The position numbers and the translations under genes were made by a program. A stretch of DNA of 64,000 nt from Ianthella basta (lineage: Eukaryota; Porifera; Demospongiae; Verongiida; Ianthellidae): NCBI GenBank assembly GCA_964019415.1, contig OZ025873.1, positions 4,192,776 to 4,256,775 of the forward strand. The letters are read 5' to 3'. The notes beneath the pieces were generated by a model. The model did no database searches, was not told the DNA's origin, and was given only the letters and a program-made list of their open reading frames with translations. Below, piece by piece: positions 46,101 through 59,200 of this stretch (positions are counted from its first letter, which is position 1; every line of letters starts with the position of its first letter).

Positions 46101-49100
46101 ATTGTTGGAGACACCATACCATCCCTACATCACTCTTGTGTTTTCAGATAACATGAGTGAACGAATATCTTGCCAATTCTGGGCTTGCAATGATTTTACA
46201 CTACACTTTGAACGGTGTGAATTTACAGCACATAGTCATACTGAGTGAAGTACTGTATTGTATAGATGCATTCATATGACCAACCCTATGGCTACTGTGC
46301 TTACATGTATGCTAAATTGTGGAAGAGGTTCAGAGTCTAGTGGCACTGTGTTCAGTCTGTAGTGTGTTGCTACTGATGTTGATCCGCGATGGCCAAGTGT
46401 GCAGATTTCACTTGGTATCTTTCCTTGCATGATGCATTATTGTACAGGCTGCTCCAGCAGCAGGTGTGCCGTGCTGGATACAAGGTGATTGAGGAGTTTC
46501 TTAATGGGGATAGCCGAAAGAATGAACTCTACCTCTCATGCTTCATCCCCCTTTTTGAGGCCCAAGTAAGTATGTTAAAAGTACTGTTATTTCAATTAGA
46601 AATAGCAGACATACTACTCATTAATGCTTGCTCCTCATAGAGGTGTTTTCTTTGCATGTATAGGACACTGTGTTAGCTCAAAGAAGAGTGTGAATTCCCC
46701 AAGGTGTCATTTCCTAATTGCTGCTGTTTAAGGGTACTGTGGTGCCATTGTCTTAGCCAGATCAGCTCTTGGTCCCTCAAGATGATGTAATTGTCACCTT
46801 GCTTCATTAGGTAACTATTGCATCATTCCTCTAGAACCAGGCACCAAAGAGCTGAGCATTAGGTGACTATCCTACACTTGATTGTGTACGTCAAAGGTGC
46901 TAGACTTTCTATAGATTATGCTTTAATAACAAGATAGATTATGTTTGGTAATTGATAAAGTGCCTTTGTGGCTTTGGCTTATGCAGTGCTGCATTTGCTA
47001 CGTAGATATGTATGTCAACTGTTAGTATAGTAGACTAGATGTCATTGCATGATGTCTTGATTTCTTGTGTGTTTGGAGGAATGCTTATGGACTGTACTAT
47101 CCTAACTTGTGGCTGTTCTGGATGTGCCATACCAGTCTCGTCCCCAGACCTTCCTCCATAGGAGATATGTAGTGGCAACTATCGGCAGGATGCTGTACCA
47201 CAATGGAATATAATAATTACTGTGGGTGATGTAATTGTGCACAAATTAGCGGCGAGCAAATTTGCATGTGGTGCAGATTCCATACCATGGCCATGCTGCA
47301 TTCTGGCTCAGAAACTCACAGCAAAGGTCACAGAGATAGGGATGATGCATTTGCCAAAAATATTGGGACATCGGGCAGCACAGGTTAGAAAGCAGCTTTC
47401 CACCACCTGTTCATCGGAAGACTGACCAAGACGTCTTCACTACGCAGACAAACTTGGCCCCTGTGTTGTACTGATTTTCCTTCAGATTTATCCTGCCTTA
47501 TAGCTGTTCTCGATACTGCTTCTCTCGCTTCTTCGACTCTGAATCTACTTGCCTGTGTACTGGACATCAAACTTGAGGTTTCAAGTGATTACTTGCACAA
47601 TAATATGTGAGCTAGAAATCTGATTGGCGCCGCTGACATTCTGGCAATGGTTACAAGAGCCTGTCTATTTCTCCAGACCCTATACTTCCTCACATGTGCA
47701 TGCAGCAGAAGGGTCTGGTACAATACTAGTACTACACGGCGTGCTCAATTTGCTTTCAGAACATGAATTGCTCAGATGGACCACATGGATACAAATGCAG
47801 TCACAAATTCCTGAATATGCTCCTCAAACGTATCACTCTACTACATGAAGTCAGGAAAATAGGCATGCAGTTCACGGAATAGCATTAACTAGGTGTAGTG
47901 CAATTTTGCATAAATGCTATCATGTGTACCAGGTGCAGCTGACATCTATAGATTGTAGTAGATGCTCAGGACCTTGAGCAGCGACCCACTTCAGAGTTGA
48001 ATATGATGGTATTGTGTACATTTTGCTTAAATGTGGAAATGAGGTGACCAGCATTAACTACATAAGCATGCATGTATACAGTGAACTTTCCAGTCCTAAC
48101 GTAGCATTGGCAAATTGATAGGACTGGAGCAGCAGTGAATCCAGTCCACACCTTGACTTGCAACTGTTGTATAGTTTGCTTAGAAGTATTGGTGATTTGT
48201 GCATCACTGCCTTGACAAGCATATACATGCCATTCAGGAAATTTCTATAATTTCTATGTACTGTAGACCGATGCATCTGTGGTGTGTTTATTGTTCATTA
48301 ATGCCTTAAATTATAGGTGAAAGTGGGTCTGAATGCAGAGAGCATACTCATTGAATTAGTCCGAGACAACCTGTGAGTTTGCAGGGGCTATATACTGTGT
48401 CCTTTGCAGTTGTACTCATTGCCATTCAGCTGGCCTGCACTGTACTCTGTAGGAAGACTGTGTCCACCTTTACGGTGTCAAAACTTGACAACATCATAGG
48501 ATTCTTGTTGGAAGGAGAGAAGAAGGTGTGGCCTGAGTGGATTATTCATCTGTATAAGTGCCCAAGAAAGACTTAGTTTGGATTTCCTTCATTTGTGAAC
48601 TTGCTGTGAAATATTCCCATCTAGGACTGCAGATTCTTTGACTACCTTGGTGTACTCTGTGTATGTGAAGGCAAAGCAGTGGTCTCCACACAAGGTGTGT
48701 TGCTATTACCTGCTTTTCATCTTGCATTACTTCAAGAAGTTAGTCTGGCCAACCCTTCTAAAGCCAAGCACTTAGATGGGATGGTCTAGCAAGACAGACT
48801 ATACAAGCAGTAGCCATGTGAGATCTCTCATGTTTACTGTTAACCTGTCACTTGTAGATCACATATTGTCGGAGTTAGTGTGCAAGCATTATCAAGTAAG
48901 TTCTCATGTTTCCTGTACCCTTGTAGACATGTCCTTACAGGCAAATGAACAATCTGTTGCTTGACTTACACTTAAGGTGCACAGTTACTTCCCTTCATTC
49001 TCTCCATGCTTTCATGCATTATGCAACTCCATTTGTCATGGCCAGTGCATCCGGTCTGGTTGCTCCAGTTTTGGTCGGACCAATATTTTCAACACGAGCA

Positions 49101-52100
49101 ATATATTTTTTACAAAAAACTAAATAAAAGTACTTACTGAAGCGTTGAAACTTAACAAGTCGTCATTCTTCAAGCAAGCGGTGGTAAAACACCATTTTGA
49201 CGGTAATATGCAACCTGTAAAATGGCACTTTTTGCACATATCCAACGGCTGCGGCCTACACATGACTCTGGAATGGATGAGCTCACCAGATGGTTAGTCT
49301 TGCTCACCAACCCACATGTCCCACATGGGAACACACGGTTCTGGTTACAAGACTACCCTTCCTGTAGTAGTAAAAATGCTGCTATTGTAACATGTATTTG
49401 TTGCTATACATTCTAACTGGCACTCAGCTAGCACATGTACATGATGATGGGAGTAAGTGCTAAATCCAGGTTTTCTGCTAGTGTATGCATTGCTACACAT
49501 AGCACTTGGGCAGAATGATGCACTGCTGTGTATTCTCACTGCCTGTGGCTGGTACATCAGTGAACAATTGACATTTACAGTAATACAAACTAGGCAGATC
49601 AATCATTCATTGGTGAATCAGCTTGCCAATGTCTGAGCAGGCTGTGATTAGGCTAGATATTCCACAAATTTTCGCGGACAAAATGCCAATATACAAGTAT
49701 CTTACTGTAATACACACTTGTCACTCCAAACCATTCCTTCCACTCTCCGTGTATGGCGAGTGAGTAGCACGAGTAGGCTCATGTATGCTGGAGAGTTCTT
49801 ATTTGGCCATTTCATGGCCTTGTCTGTTACCAGTGACATGGACATCACCAAGGGGAGAGGGGAGATGATTTGATTGGGTTAGAGGACAATTTTGGGATCT
49901 GTATTACTTAGCAGTCTAACTATTCAGACCACGCAGCAACCAGGGTGCTTTGCACCCTGAAGCTTTGTGCTCTAATCACATAGAATCTCTTGGCTGGCAT
50001 GAACTAACTAACACGCATAATATAATGCAACTAAGAAATATATAATGGGATTTCTTCTAGATAGATAATAAACTCAGGGCAGTTAGCATGTTAAAATTTC
50101 TCATACTGCATTTTACATTGGCTCACTACCAATCCCTTAGGGCCTGTTCATCCTGACCAAAGTGATGCCAGAAAATGAGCAGTCTGGAGATCCAAAGCGG
50201 GTGTACTTTAAGGATCAAGAAACTGGTGAATGGAGGCATCTGACAGAGATTGCACACAAGGTATAGTAAGTGTTTTACTAGTCATGCTTGTGATGTGTAC
50301 TTTGGAATGTTCCTGATAAAAATGATTTAATGTGCAGTATTAGTGTACTTTGCAAAACCTAGTCAAGTGGCAGTGAAGATGAACGATTCAAGGACATGGA
50401 TGAGCCTCTTGAAAAGTAATTATATATGACATTAGTGTCTTCAAAGCCAGCCTGGAGTACATGTATTAGAAAGGCGTTCAAGGATACTATTGCCATATTT
50501 GTTATTTTCATAATTTGCTTTCCTTACCTGCAAATTTTAGCCTGCTCCTAAAGTACAGTGCATAGACTCCTACCTGTGGACCAAAATATTGCACAAGGCC
50601 TGGCAGATGCAAGTGAAAAGAGAATATCTGATCTGCAATAATCAAATTTGTACAGCATTGGAGCAAAGACAATGCTTGTGTTCAATTGTATACTCCCCAC
50701 TGTCCAGTCTAATGGAAGTCACAACTTAGAAAAGTATAGGCGAGGAAGGGGAAATTGGCACCAGCCAGCATCGAACCTGGGACAACTTATGCCCTACCCA
50801 GCGGTACAAATTTCCCTTCCTTTCTTACATTTCTCTCGAGGTGTGACTTCCATTAGACCTGACATAGTTACTGCCAACTAGTTTATCTTACTTACGAACT
50901 TCCCAATACCTACACTTGATTGAAGTATATATTATTGTGAATCTGCAAGAGAGGTGGCAGTTGGCGTGATAGCAATTGCAGTGTGGGAAATTCATTCCCT
51001 AAGCTATATATACTTTACTCCTACATTTCGTTCTCTGCTTGTGTATGGGTTGCAAGAAATATTGTGCATACAGAAGTAGTCATACACTCCAGACTTATGA
51101 TTGAGAATACACTAGTGATTACTGGTATCCCTTTTGTAGACTTCAGTGAAGAAGAAGAAAGACTATTCTACTCCATGGAAGTTGCTGGAATCTCAACTGG
51201 ACCTTTTTGCAAAACTGGCCAAGGTAATGGCCAAGCACCTGCTCACAAGCCTCTCTCATTCAGATCCTGTTTAATGCCTTAATTGTGTTCAAAATCATTG
51301 TACAGGGAAACAACACTAGAGCCATTGAGGCAATCACTAAGGTACAGTACATGCTCCTCTGAAGTTTACCTCATGCACAATAATATGAACCCTTACACTG
51401 TGTGCCCTGTTTATTATAATTACAGCTTTGAAGCAACTATGAGAAAATGCCAAGATAGTTCAACCACAGATTACGTACTTGCAAATGTTGCTCTGATAGA
51501 TAAGAAATATTCCCCTTGCCACTAGGTGCATTCTGTGCTTGTTATGACTGTGTTGAAGTGAATACTAGTCTGATCTTTTAGATACAATGATTCCTTACTC
51601 TGATATTGGAGTTGTGCCTCATGAGAATGCTTGCCAAGACAAAAGCACTTGAATTAAGTACTTGAAACAAATGAAGTAGATATGTACCACGTGTGGTGTG
51701 TTGCTTTCATAAGTTATGCTGATTGAATCTGTGCCAAGTGTGGCACTAATCATCATCACGTTTGCTGCATTGTGTATGTGCATCTAGACATTTCACTGCG
51801 TGACCTTTGATGAAGCACTTGCTGGAGCAGGTGACCCTGAGCTGCATCCTACCATCAGGTCAAAGTATGTGGAGCTCCTGAAAGGTAATTCTCTACACCA
51901 TCTATGTTTGCAGTAATTGATGTTACTGTTGCATTTGGACAAAGAAACTGGCTGCATTCTGTGCAGTAAATCCCTTCGACCTCCTTTCCAGTTTTGTTTG
52001 TAGATGTGGGCAACAACCACTCTGTCTTGGAGATCCCAGCCCATTCCTTCGTGAGATGATGCACTTACCAGGCCATCTTCATGCAACATTACCATATTGA

Positions 52101-53124
52101 CAGTGAAGTATTAGGGTACAAATTCATGTGTGGACAGTCAGAGTGTGTGGACAGAAGGTGTGCACACAGTCATGTATGTTCAAATGGTTGTCACACACAG
52201 GTGTACTCTGAGTTGCAGGAGAACCACTTTCAGCAGAAGGGGCATGACATTGCATTGTCTCTCACAGAGGAGCAGAAGAGCTATGCTGATCATCTCTGGA
52301 AGTGGCTGTTGCATGTGGTGGAAAGCAATTCAGTGCTAGAGTGCTCAGGTGATAAAGTCCTAGCGAACCGCCTCTTGGCAGAAGTGAGTGTGGCTGCTGC
52401 TGGTTTGCCATAGCTAATGTTGTGTATGAGTCAGTTGTTAGTGTAAAAAATTAAAGGGCAAATTCTATATTGTTGACAGGGCAGTTCTTGCTGTAGACCA
52501 CAAGCCTGGCTAGGTTAATGGATAACTATAGTATGGTGAACATACCTGCTGCATGAGTATAGTGGTGTCTCAGCAAGAAGGATTGGCAACCAGTGATCAC
52601 TTCCCCCTACTCATCCTACAAAGATGGAAGAGCCATTGACATCTGTTTCATTTATTTTGAGAGTCATCTGTGTTATGTACTGATGGATATGGGGATAGAG
52701 TGTGGATGTGGATACAAGGCCCGGGGATTGGATGATGATTAAGAAGTGTTCATGCTTGAGAACTTCAGAGAACATTGTAGGACAGACAGACAGAAAAAAG
52801 CCAAAAACAAGATGCAGTCTTCATTCCTAATGCTGCTGTTATGGCCTGGAATAAGTTGTTTGTGCTATGCATTGTGGATCAAGGCTAGACAAGCAGACCT
52901 ACGTACTACGTAGCCACTTTTATTCACCTTGCAAAGTATCCAACGCCCGACAGTATACATACATATGTTCTACCACACAGTCTTGTCGATTGAGACTTTT
53001 TGGGTTTCACTTGCTTATTTCTAGCTTCTTACTGGACTAATTGAATCAACAACTGCCATGTCATTGTGAATGTTGGAACTGTGCTTGTTCTGTTAGTAGG
53101 ATAATTTTTGGATCAGTTAGCTAT

Positions 53125-53212
<88 letters not shown>

Positions 53213-56200
53213 ATTTTACTACTGACCCTTACGATTCATTTGACCGGCTGTGTAGTAATTTATTTGAACTGCTTCACTGTTGAATTTGTTCTGTAATAAA
53301 ATATATACAGCATGTGCATACTACAGACACTTTGTGCAATGCTGTGTTCTGCAGATTTTGGGTTTGCTGGAATTGCTGGTCAATTACGGCTACTACTGCA
53401 ACCCCAACAGTGTCAAGAGTATAGTTAACCCACTGGTTGCTATGTTGGATGGTAGAATAGATGTTCCCCATGCAAGTAAGTATATGCAATTGGGCCAAGT
53501 GATGTTACTGATGAGAGTGGGTTTCAGCTGACTGTGTGAATTTATTTTGTCCACATTACACCATCAAATCTTCTGGTTGGTATTTTGTGCATGTGCTAGT
53601 TGGTTGTGGGGATGCTGCAGGCTGCCTTAATACTTGTTTTCATTCTGAAGTTTCGTCTGACTCATAAGGCTTCATGTTATGGACACACATACATATATGT
53701 AATATATATAGACCTCTTGAAGGGGCTGTATTAGAGGGTATTTCTCGAGGCCGACAAGGATATAGAAATAAGGCAAAACAGTGCAGCAACAGAGGCCCCA
53801 CATGGATGAAATTGAGCAAGCATCTCAGACAGGGTCTACTCAGCAATAGATAGGTGCCTGAGTACAGTACACAGAAGACAGAGAGATTTGGCATGTCGAG
53901 TGTGTGATCACTGATAGATCTAGGCATACCCGAACAGTTAGCTATAGTGAAAGTAAAAGGAGTAAAATGTCAGTGTTGGCTGTGACCAATATACACCTGA
54001 CTGAGAGCAGACAGATGGTATTGAATAATGTGAAGGGCTAAGATTAATATAAAATTTCTACAAAAATAGCAAGGATGTAGGGGTGGCATAAAAAGACAGA
54101 AACACGTGAATGCTGTTACACAGTGAAGCATTAACAATGGGCCCCCACATGCAAGAACGCAGCACCATCCTTGAATGTAGAGACCAATGTCCATGGTTTA
54201 TAATTTGTGTTCATTCATGTCTATGCATAAAGTGTATTCATGAGTGTGTTCATGGCTATTGCAGAAGTATAGTAATGATTGCAGAGCAGTGACCAAAGGG
54301 AGCAAGTATATAGAGTTTGGGTGGCAGCCAGATGAGTCATTAACTCCAAATTTTTGTAACGTTACTGAAAGCTATTTGTCTATTTGCACCTCAGGAGGAA
54401 GCACTATACAGGCAGACCTTGAAATGTTCAAGGAAGACATCCGCTTCAAGGACTCACCTGCCAACAGAGCTGTGTTTGCTGTCAAGTACAGGTAAGTACA
54501 GCCAGACTGACTGATAAAATTAATATGGATTATCATTAAAAATGGAATGTTACTCTGTATATTCATGTCACTACTTTTAATGTGCAGAGTCATGAAGATC
54601 TTGGATTTTTTCTTCAACTATTGTGTGCATCTGAGACTAGTGGTGAGCCTATTAAGTAGTTAATGTAAATGGAATTGTAATTGAAATGACTATGCCTATG
54701 TACTTAGCACACCATCCCCAAGTGTGTGAGTGCTAAACCTGGGTGGTATTGAAAAATGTTTGCCAGTATATAGTATTTGAAAAATATACAGTGTATACAG
54801 TATGCAAAAACAGGAGAAGTGAAAATGCAGTCTGTTCTTGTATATAGAATTCTGCCAGTGTTTAGATATCTTCCTGATTCCTCCAAAATTCATGTTTCTT
54901 CTACATTCAATCTTCACTACAACAGCTTTTGTTGAACTTCAGTGAGCTTCAGCAGGTGAGGGTATGGACGACACTGCTGTTTGCACACTTGCGCTGCTCA
55001 CGCAGACAAGGATGACTTATTTGTTTCTTGCCCTTCCCCTTCCTAGACCAAATAATCCATACAGGCAGATATTCTTTTATTTGGCTAAGGCAAGCTCATT
55101 TGTTGCTGCCATCAAGGTATACTGTATAGCAGAATATTTTGCAAGGTTCAACTTTCGCATCTTCACAATTTGGCTAAATTTGCAAAATTTTAATGTTCTT
55201 CTTCATCCACAAGAATCATATTCATCAAATGCATTGCTCGTAGGCCCATTGTTCCAGTGAATAGATACACTTGTAACACTGACGAAGTACTTTTTGGTTA
55301 GGCCAAAGTCTCTCGCCGACCTTAGTGGTACCATATCAAGCATAGTAAACTCCAGAGGCCATTGAAGTATGTACCAACAAGAAGGTATCTGCTCTCCTCA
55401 CTTCCAATTTAAGTGCGAATGATGACTGCTCCTCACAGCTCAATAGAAGGCACAGGTTGCTAACTACATAATGGAGTCAGTGAATAAACAGGCAGTAGTG
55501 ATGTACTCCAAGCAATGGGGTGTCGATCTGACAGAAAGCATCATTGGAACATGGAAGTCAAAGTACAAAGGGAATTGTGAATGTGAAAGTTGTACTGTAC
55601 TGCTACCAATTATAGCGCTGGTAGCCTTTACATAGCCTTCCACTTTAATTGAAACTCCTGGCTTGCAGCCTTAGTGAAACACCTTACTCGCTTACTTGCT
55701 GTGAAGAGAACCTAAAATACATAAAATCAAAGCACAGACATAAAATATCAGCGCGCAGATCAAAAAATTAGAACTGAAATTTTTCTGCCATACAGTACAG
55801 ATCCAATTGCCAATGCATACTCTAGTGTATTGTGTAATAAAAATACAGATCTAAGTTTCAAGGTGTTGACTGGTATACTGCCCAGCTTTACTGAGAACTG
55901 CTCAAGCAGACTGGGTGGTGGTAATATATCATTTTATGCATTATTGCTGCTGAACTGTAAATACTGTCCCATTTTTGTCAACCCAGAATTTCATCTATGA
56001 TTACCAAACTGTGACAAGAGGACTTGGTGTTCGACGAAGAAGTGGTTTTCGTTTGAGTCGGAGAGGAAGACCTCCTTCAGCAGTCATAGTGGACATGGAT
56101 GAACCAGGGACCCCAACAGTGAACTATATTGATGTTTTGGTTAGCGTTCTCTCATTTCTCCCTGTTTCTCTGTTCATGCTTACTACCTACCCTACGTATA

Positions 56201-59200
56201 ACACATTCCTTACACCTGCATAACTAGTATTAATTGTCATTTCTTAAGGTAGTTTTGTTAAGGCCATAATTTCTGTCTTGTTGTGTCCTATAAAAAGGGG
56301 GGTGCCCAGGTTTAGCTGGCACTACAGTTCACATATACTTTCTTAATCATTACATGCAACTGTGCTATATATAGTCTATGCTACTCACTCTTGTCACCTA
56401 CTTTGCTTTAGTCAAGCCTACATTCACTTTAAACATGCTACATTTGATATTGTGTTTCTCATGTAACTTCACATTAAATGGCATTCAAGGGTAGTCCTTA
56501 AATGCAACCTGGTCATGTGAGGAAATGCAGCAGAGTCTATTAATCAGCAATTTGAAGGACACTCCAACCTGATATGCCTACACCAACTGCATACAGAACT
56601 TCCAACTATGAATCTTTCCTTGTAATGTGCAGCCCATGCATGAGTAACACTCTCCTTTCGAGTGAAACACTTGCTTCCACGTGCACTGGTGCCCAGTTGA
56701 GGCCCACCATGGGAGTGGGTGGAATCTTGGATTGTTCTTCATGTACAATTATGAAATATGTCAACTTAACACTGACATAATACTGAGTCAACCCTAAACA
56801 CTGACATTAACGTAAAATGGCACCTTTGTATATAATGTGCCAAGCCTTCACTTCTGTATTAAGTTATGTAATAGAAGAAATTAGATTTATGTCTGGTGCA
56901 GTACCCATTTATTCTGTGATAATGTTCAAATTCAGCAGTTGCTGCTCTTGCTAGTGGCACAGACTTGAAACCATTGCGTTTATTGATGCCTTTTTATAGG
57001 GTCCACCAGCTGAACTAAGTGAATTGCAATATGAAGGAAGAAAAGGACAACAGAGGCGTAACAGGTTAGCCTGGTTCTATGTAGTCTAGCTGAGGGTAAA
57101 TGGGAGCTTGGACAAGTTTGTAAATATGTCAGAACCAAGTAGCATGGCAATTTGTAGCATTTGAGAGTGCAGTTGTGAGGGAGGGTGTTCCACATCCAAT
57201 GGCCTCCTTTATCATTGTAGTTGATGTTGTAGAGGCTCATGCTGCAGTGTGGTATGAACTTGAGAGTTGCTGGACTTTCACATAACGAAAACTACAAAAT
57301 TTTAATTCAAAATTACAAAAACTTCATTTTTTCAGTTTTCCACTTATTGTAACTGACAATACCCTTTGTGATTGAAATGGCTTACAATTGTATTCCCCTA
57401 TCGCTGTGTGAAAGTTCCACAACTCTAAAGTTCATCTTAGTAGTTATTGCCTGATATGCAAGATTCTTTCTTGAATGATCTGGCTTCAGAATGATCTGGC
57501 TCAGGTTGATAATACCATCAAAACACAAGTAGTTTTATGTTAAAAGCGTTCAATATTGTAGAGTAACATTCAGCATGTCTACCTTTGGGTTCTCTGACAG
57601 CAATTTTCTAGGGCCAGTAACAAGGAGGCACTTTTGTGATATACAGAAGCCAGTAGTCTTCTTTGAAGATGGAGAGAGACACATCAGGGACCAGGCATTT
57701 TCCCAGCTGCAGATACTAATGGTCAGCTGGTCATTGAACCTTTAATTCTGTCGTATGTAGCTGCTATGTCCTTCGTTACATCAAACTATGAATGTCTCTA
57801 TTGCCACTGTGGGAGGTCAGCAGGGAACTCTTTTCCCTTCCTGTGCTCATGCAGGACACAGAAACACATGCCAGGGACCAACCATTTGTTCGGATACTGT
57901 TGGTTAGTTCCATACAAAGTGGGGAATCGCCTATTGTCCCATGTACATCCTTGATCATCTCTAAATAGATTTCTGCTACTTCTGGGAGGTCTTTACATTG
58001 AATTCTTTCCTCTCTCGTTTTCAGGACACTGCTAACTATGATGATGCTGACCTTGTGGTGTGGTCAATGCACCTACTCAACAGATTCTTCTCATCAGAAT
58101 CAGAAGTATTCGAGAATGCGATAGACACACAGGTATGTATTAGTTATAACACGTCCTTGAGGGATGTCACTGATTTATAAGCACGAGGCCCGAGGGCGCG
58201 AAGCGCCCGAGGGGGGAGTGCTTATAAATCAGCGACATCCCGAAAAGGAGGTGTTATAAGTGATTTATTTGCCGAACAAAGGGAAGCGTGGGTGAATGTT
58301 AATTGGTTTCTTACCAAATTAGGAAAGCATTAGGGGAGCGCGGGCGAATCCAATGCATTTTCATTCTTTAGGAGAGCTTAACTAGCGAGGAGCCAAGCGA
58401 ATCAGGCAGAAACGTCGGTACGCTACACCTTCGGAAACCTCTTCCCCTACGGAGGAGACTTCTTGCCCCGTTCCTGCAACGCGAGCGGAGGCGCAAACAA
58501 GACTTGGCTGGTGAATCGTGCGTCGGCGGAAGGTTAGCCCGACGGCATTGGAGGCGGAGGGAGCCAAGCTAGCTCAGAGGAATCTGAGGGCGGGACAGGA
58601 CGGTGGATCGGTGATCAGCTGCGGCGGAACTGACCGTAATCTGAGTCTGTTCGTTCGGTAGCTAGCTAGCTACTCGAGATGTCTTTCCGCCGTGACCGGG
58701 TCCTCTCGTGCGGAAGAATCGGCCACCATCGATGCACAAATTTCGACAGCTGCAGTACGGTAGAACGGCAGTAATCAGTTTGCGCAGTTCTTCCAATAGG
58801 GTAAAGCTTTTTGCGCCCTTTTCCGTGACTGAAACTACAGGGGCACCATAGATATTCAAAACCCAGCCATATTAATAGCTGGGTAGTGTACGAGTTACTG
58901 TATGCTTCATTGAACTGTTCTTTTGTTTCATCTGAATGCAAGCACTTGCATGTGAAGTGTTGTTGCTATTGATTGAATCACAGTGAACCCGATTAGATAT
59001 TTTCGTGAACCCGATTAGATATTCTTGCTCTCCTATAAGATATAATCGCTCTCCAATAAGATATAATCGCTGTCTGATAACAAATTGTCACATCTCACTG
59101 CAAGTAGCACTTTTATAGTCACTCGATAAACATAGCAACCACCTAGCAACAGCAAATAAAGTATGAAAGATTATCTTAGCAGCATTCATTATGACTATAA

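Larger units (their letters stand above)
36196..46565 (+). other. ITPR MIR/beta-trefoil and IP3-binding core exons
   Basis: These exons encode about residues 154-579. By eye alignment to the vertebrate receptor, the binding-core helix carries QKLVR with Lys508 and Arg511, matching the basic pair that contacts IP3 phosphates. Position 504, Arg in vertebrates, is Lys here. The loop equivalent to TTGR reads RRTDHGR (Gly317, Arg318). The segment equivalent to Tyr-Arg-Lys near residue 568 reads CRA (547-549), so only the Arg is kept. The overall fold is conserved, but the ligand pocket looks altered. Confidence 0.7.

Noticed and set aside
50747-50812. tRNA gene on the minus strand
   Set aside because: A B-box-like sequence is present, but no acceptor, D or anticodon stems could be paired, so it is called SINE-like instead.
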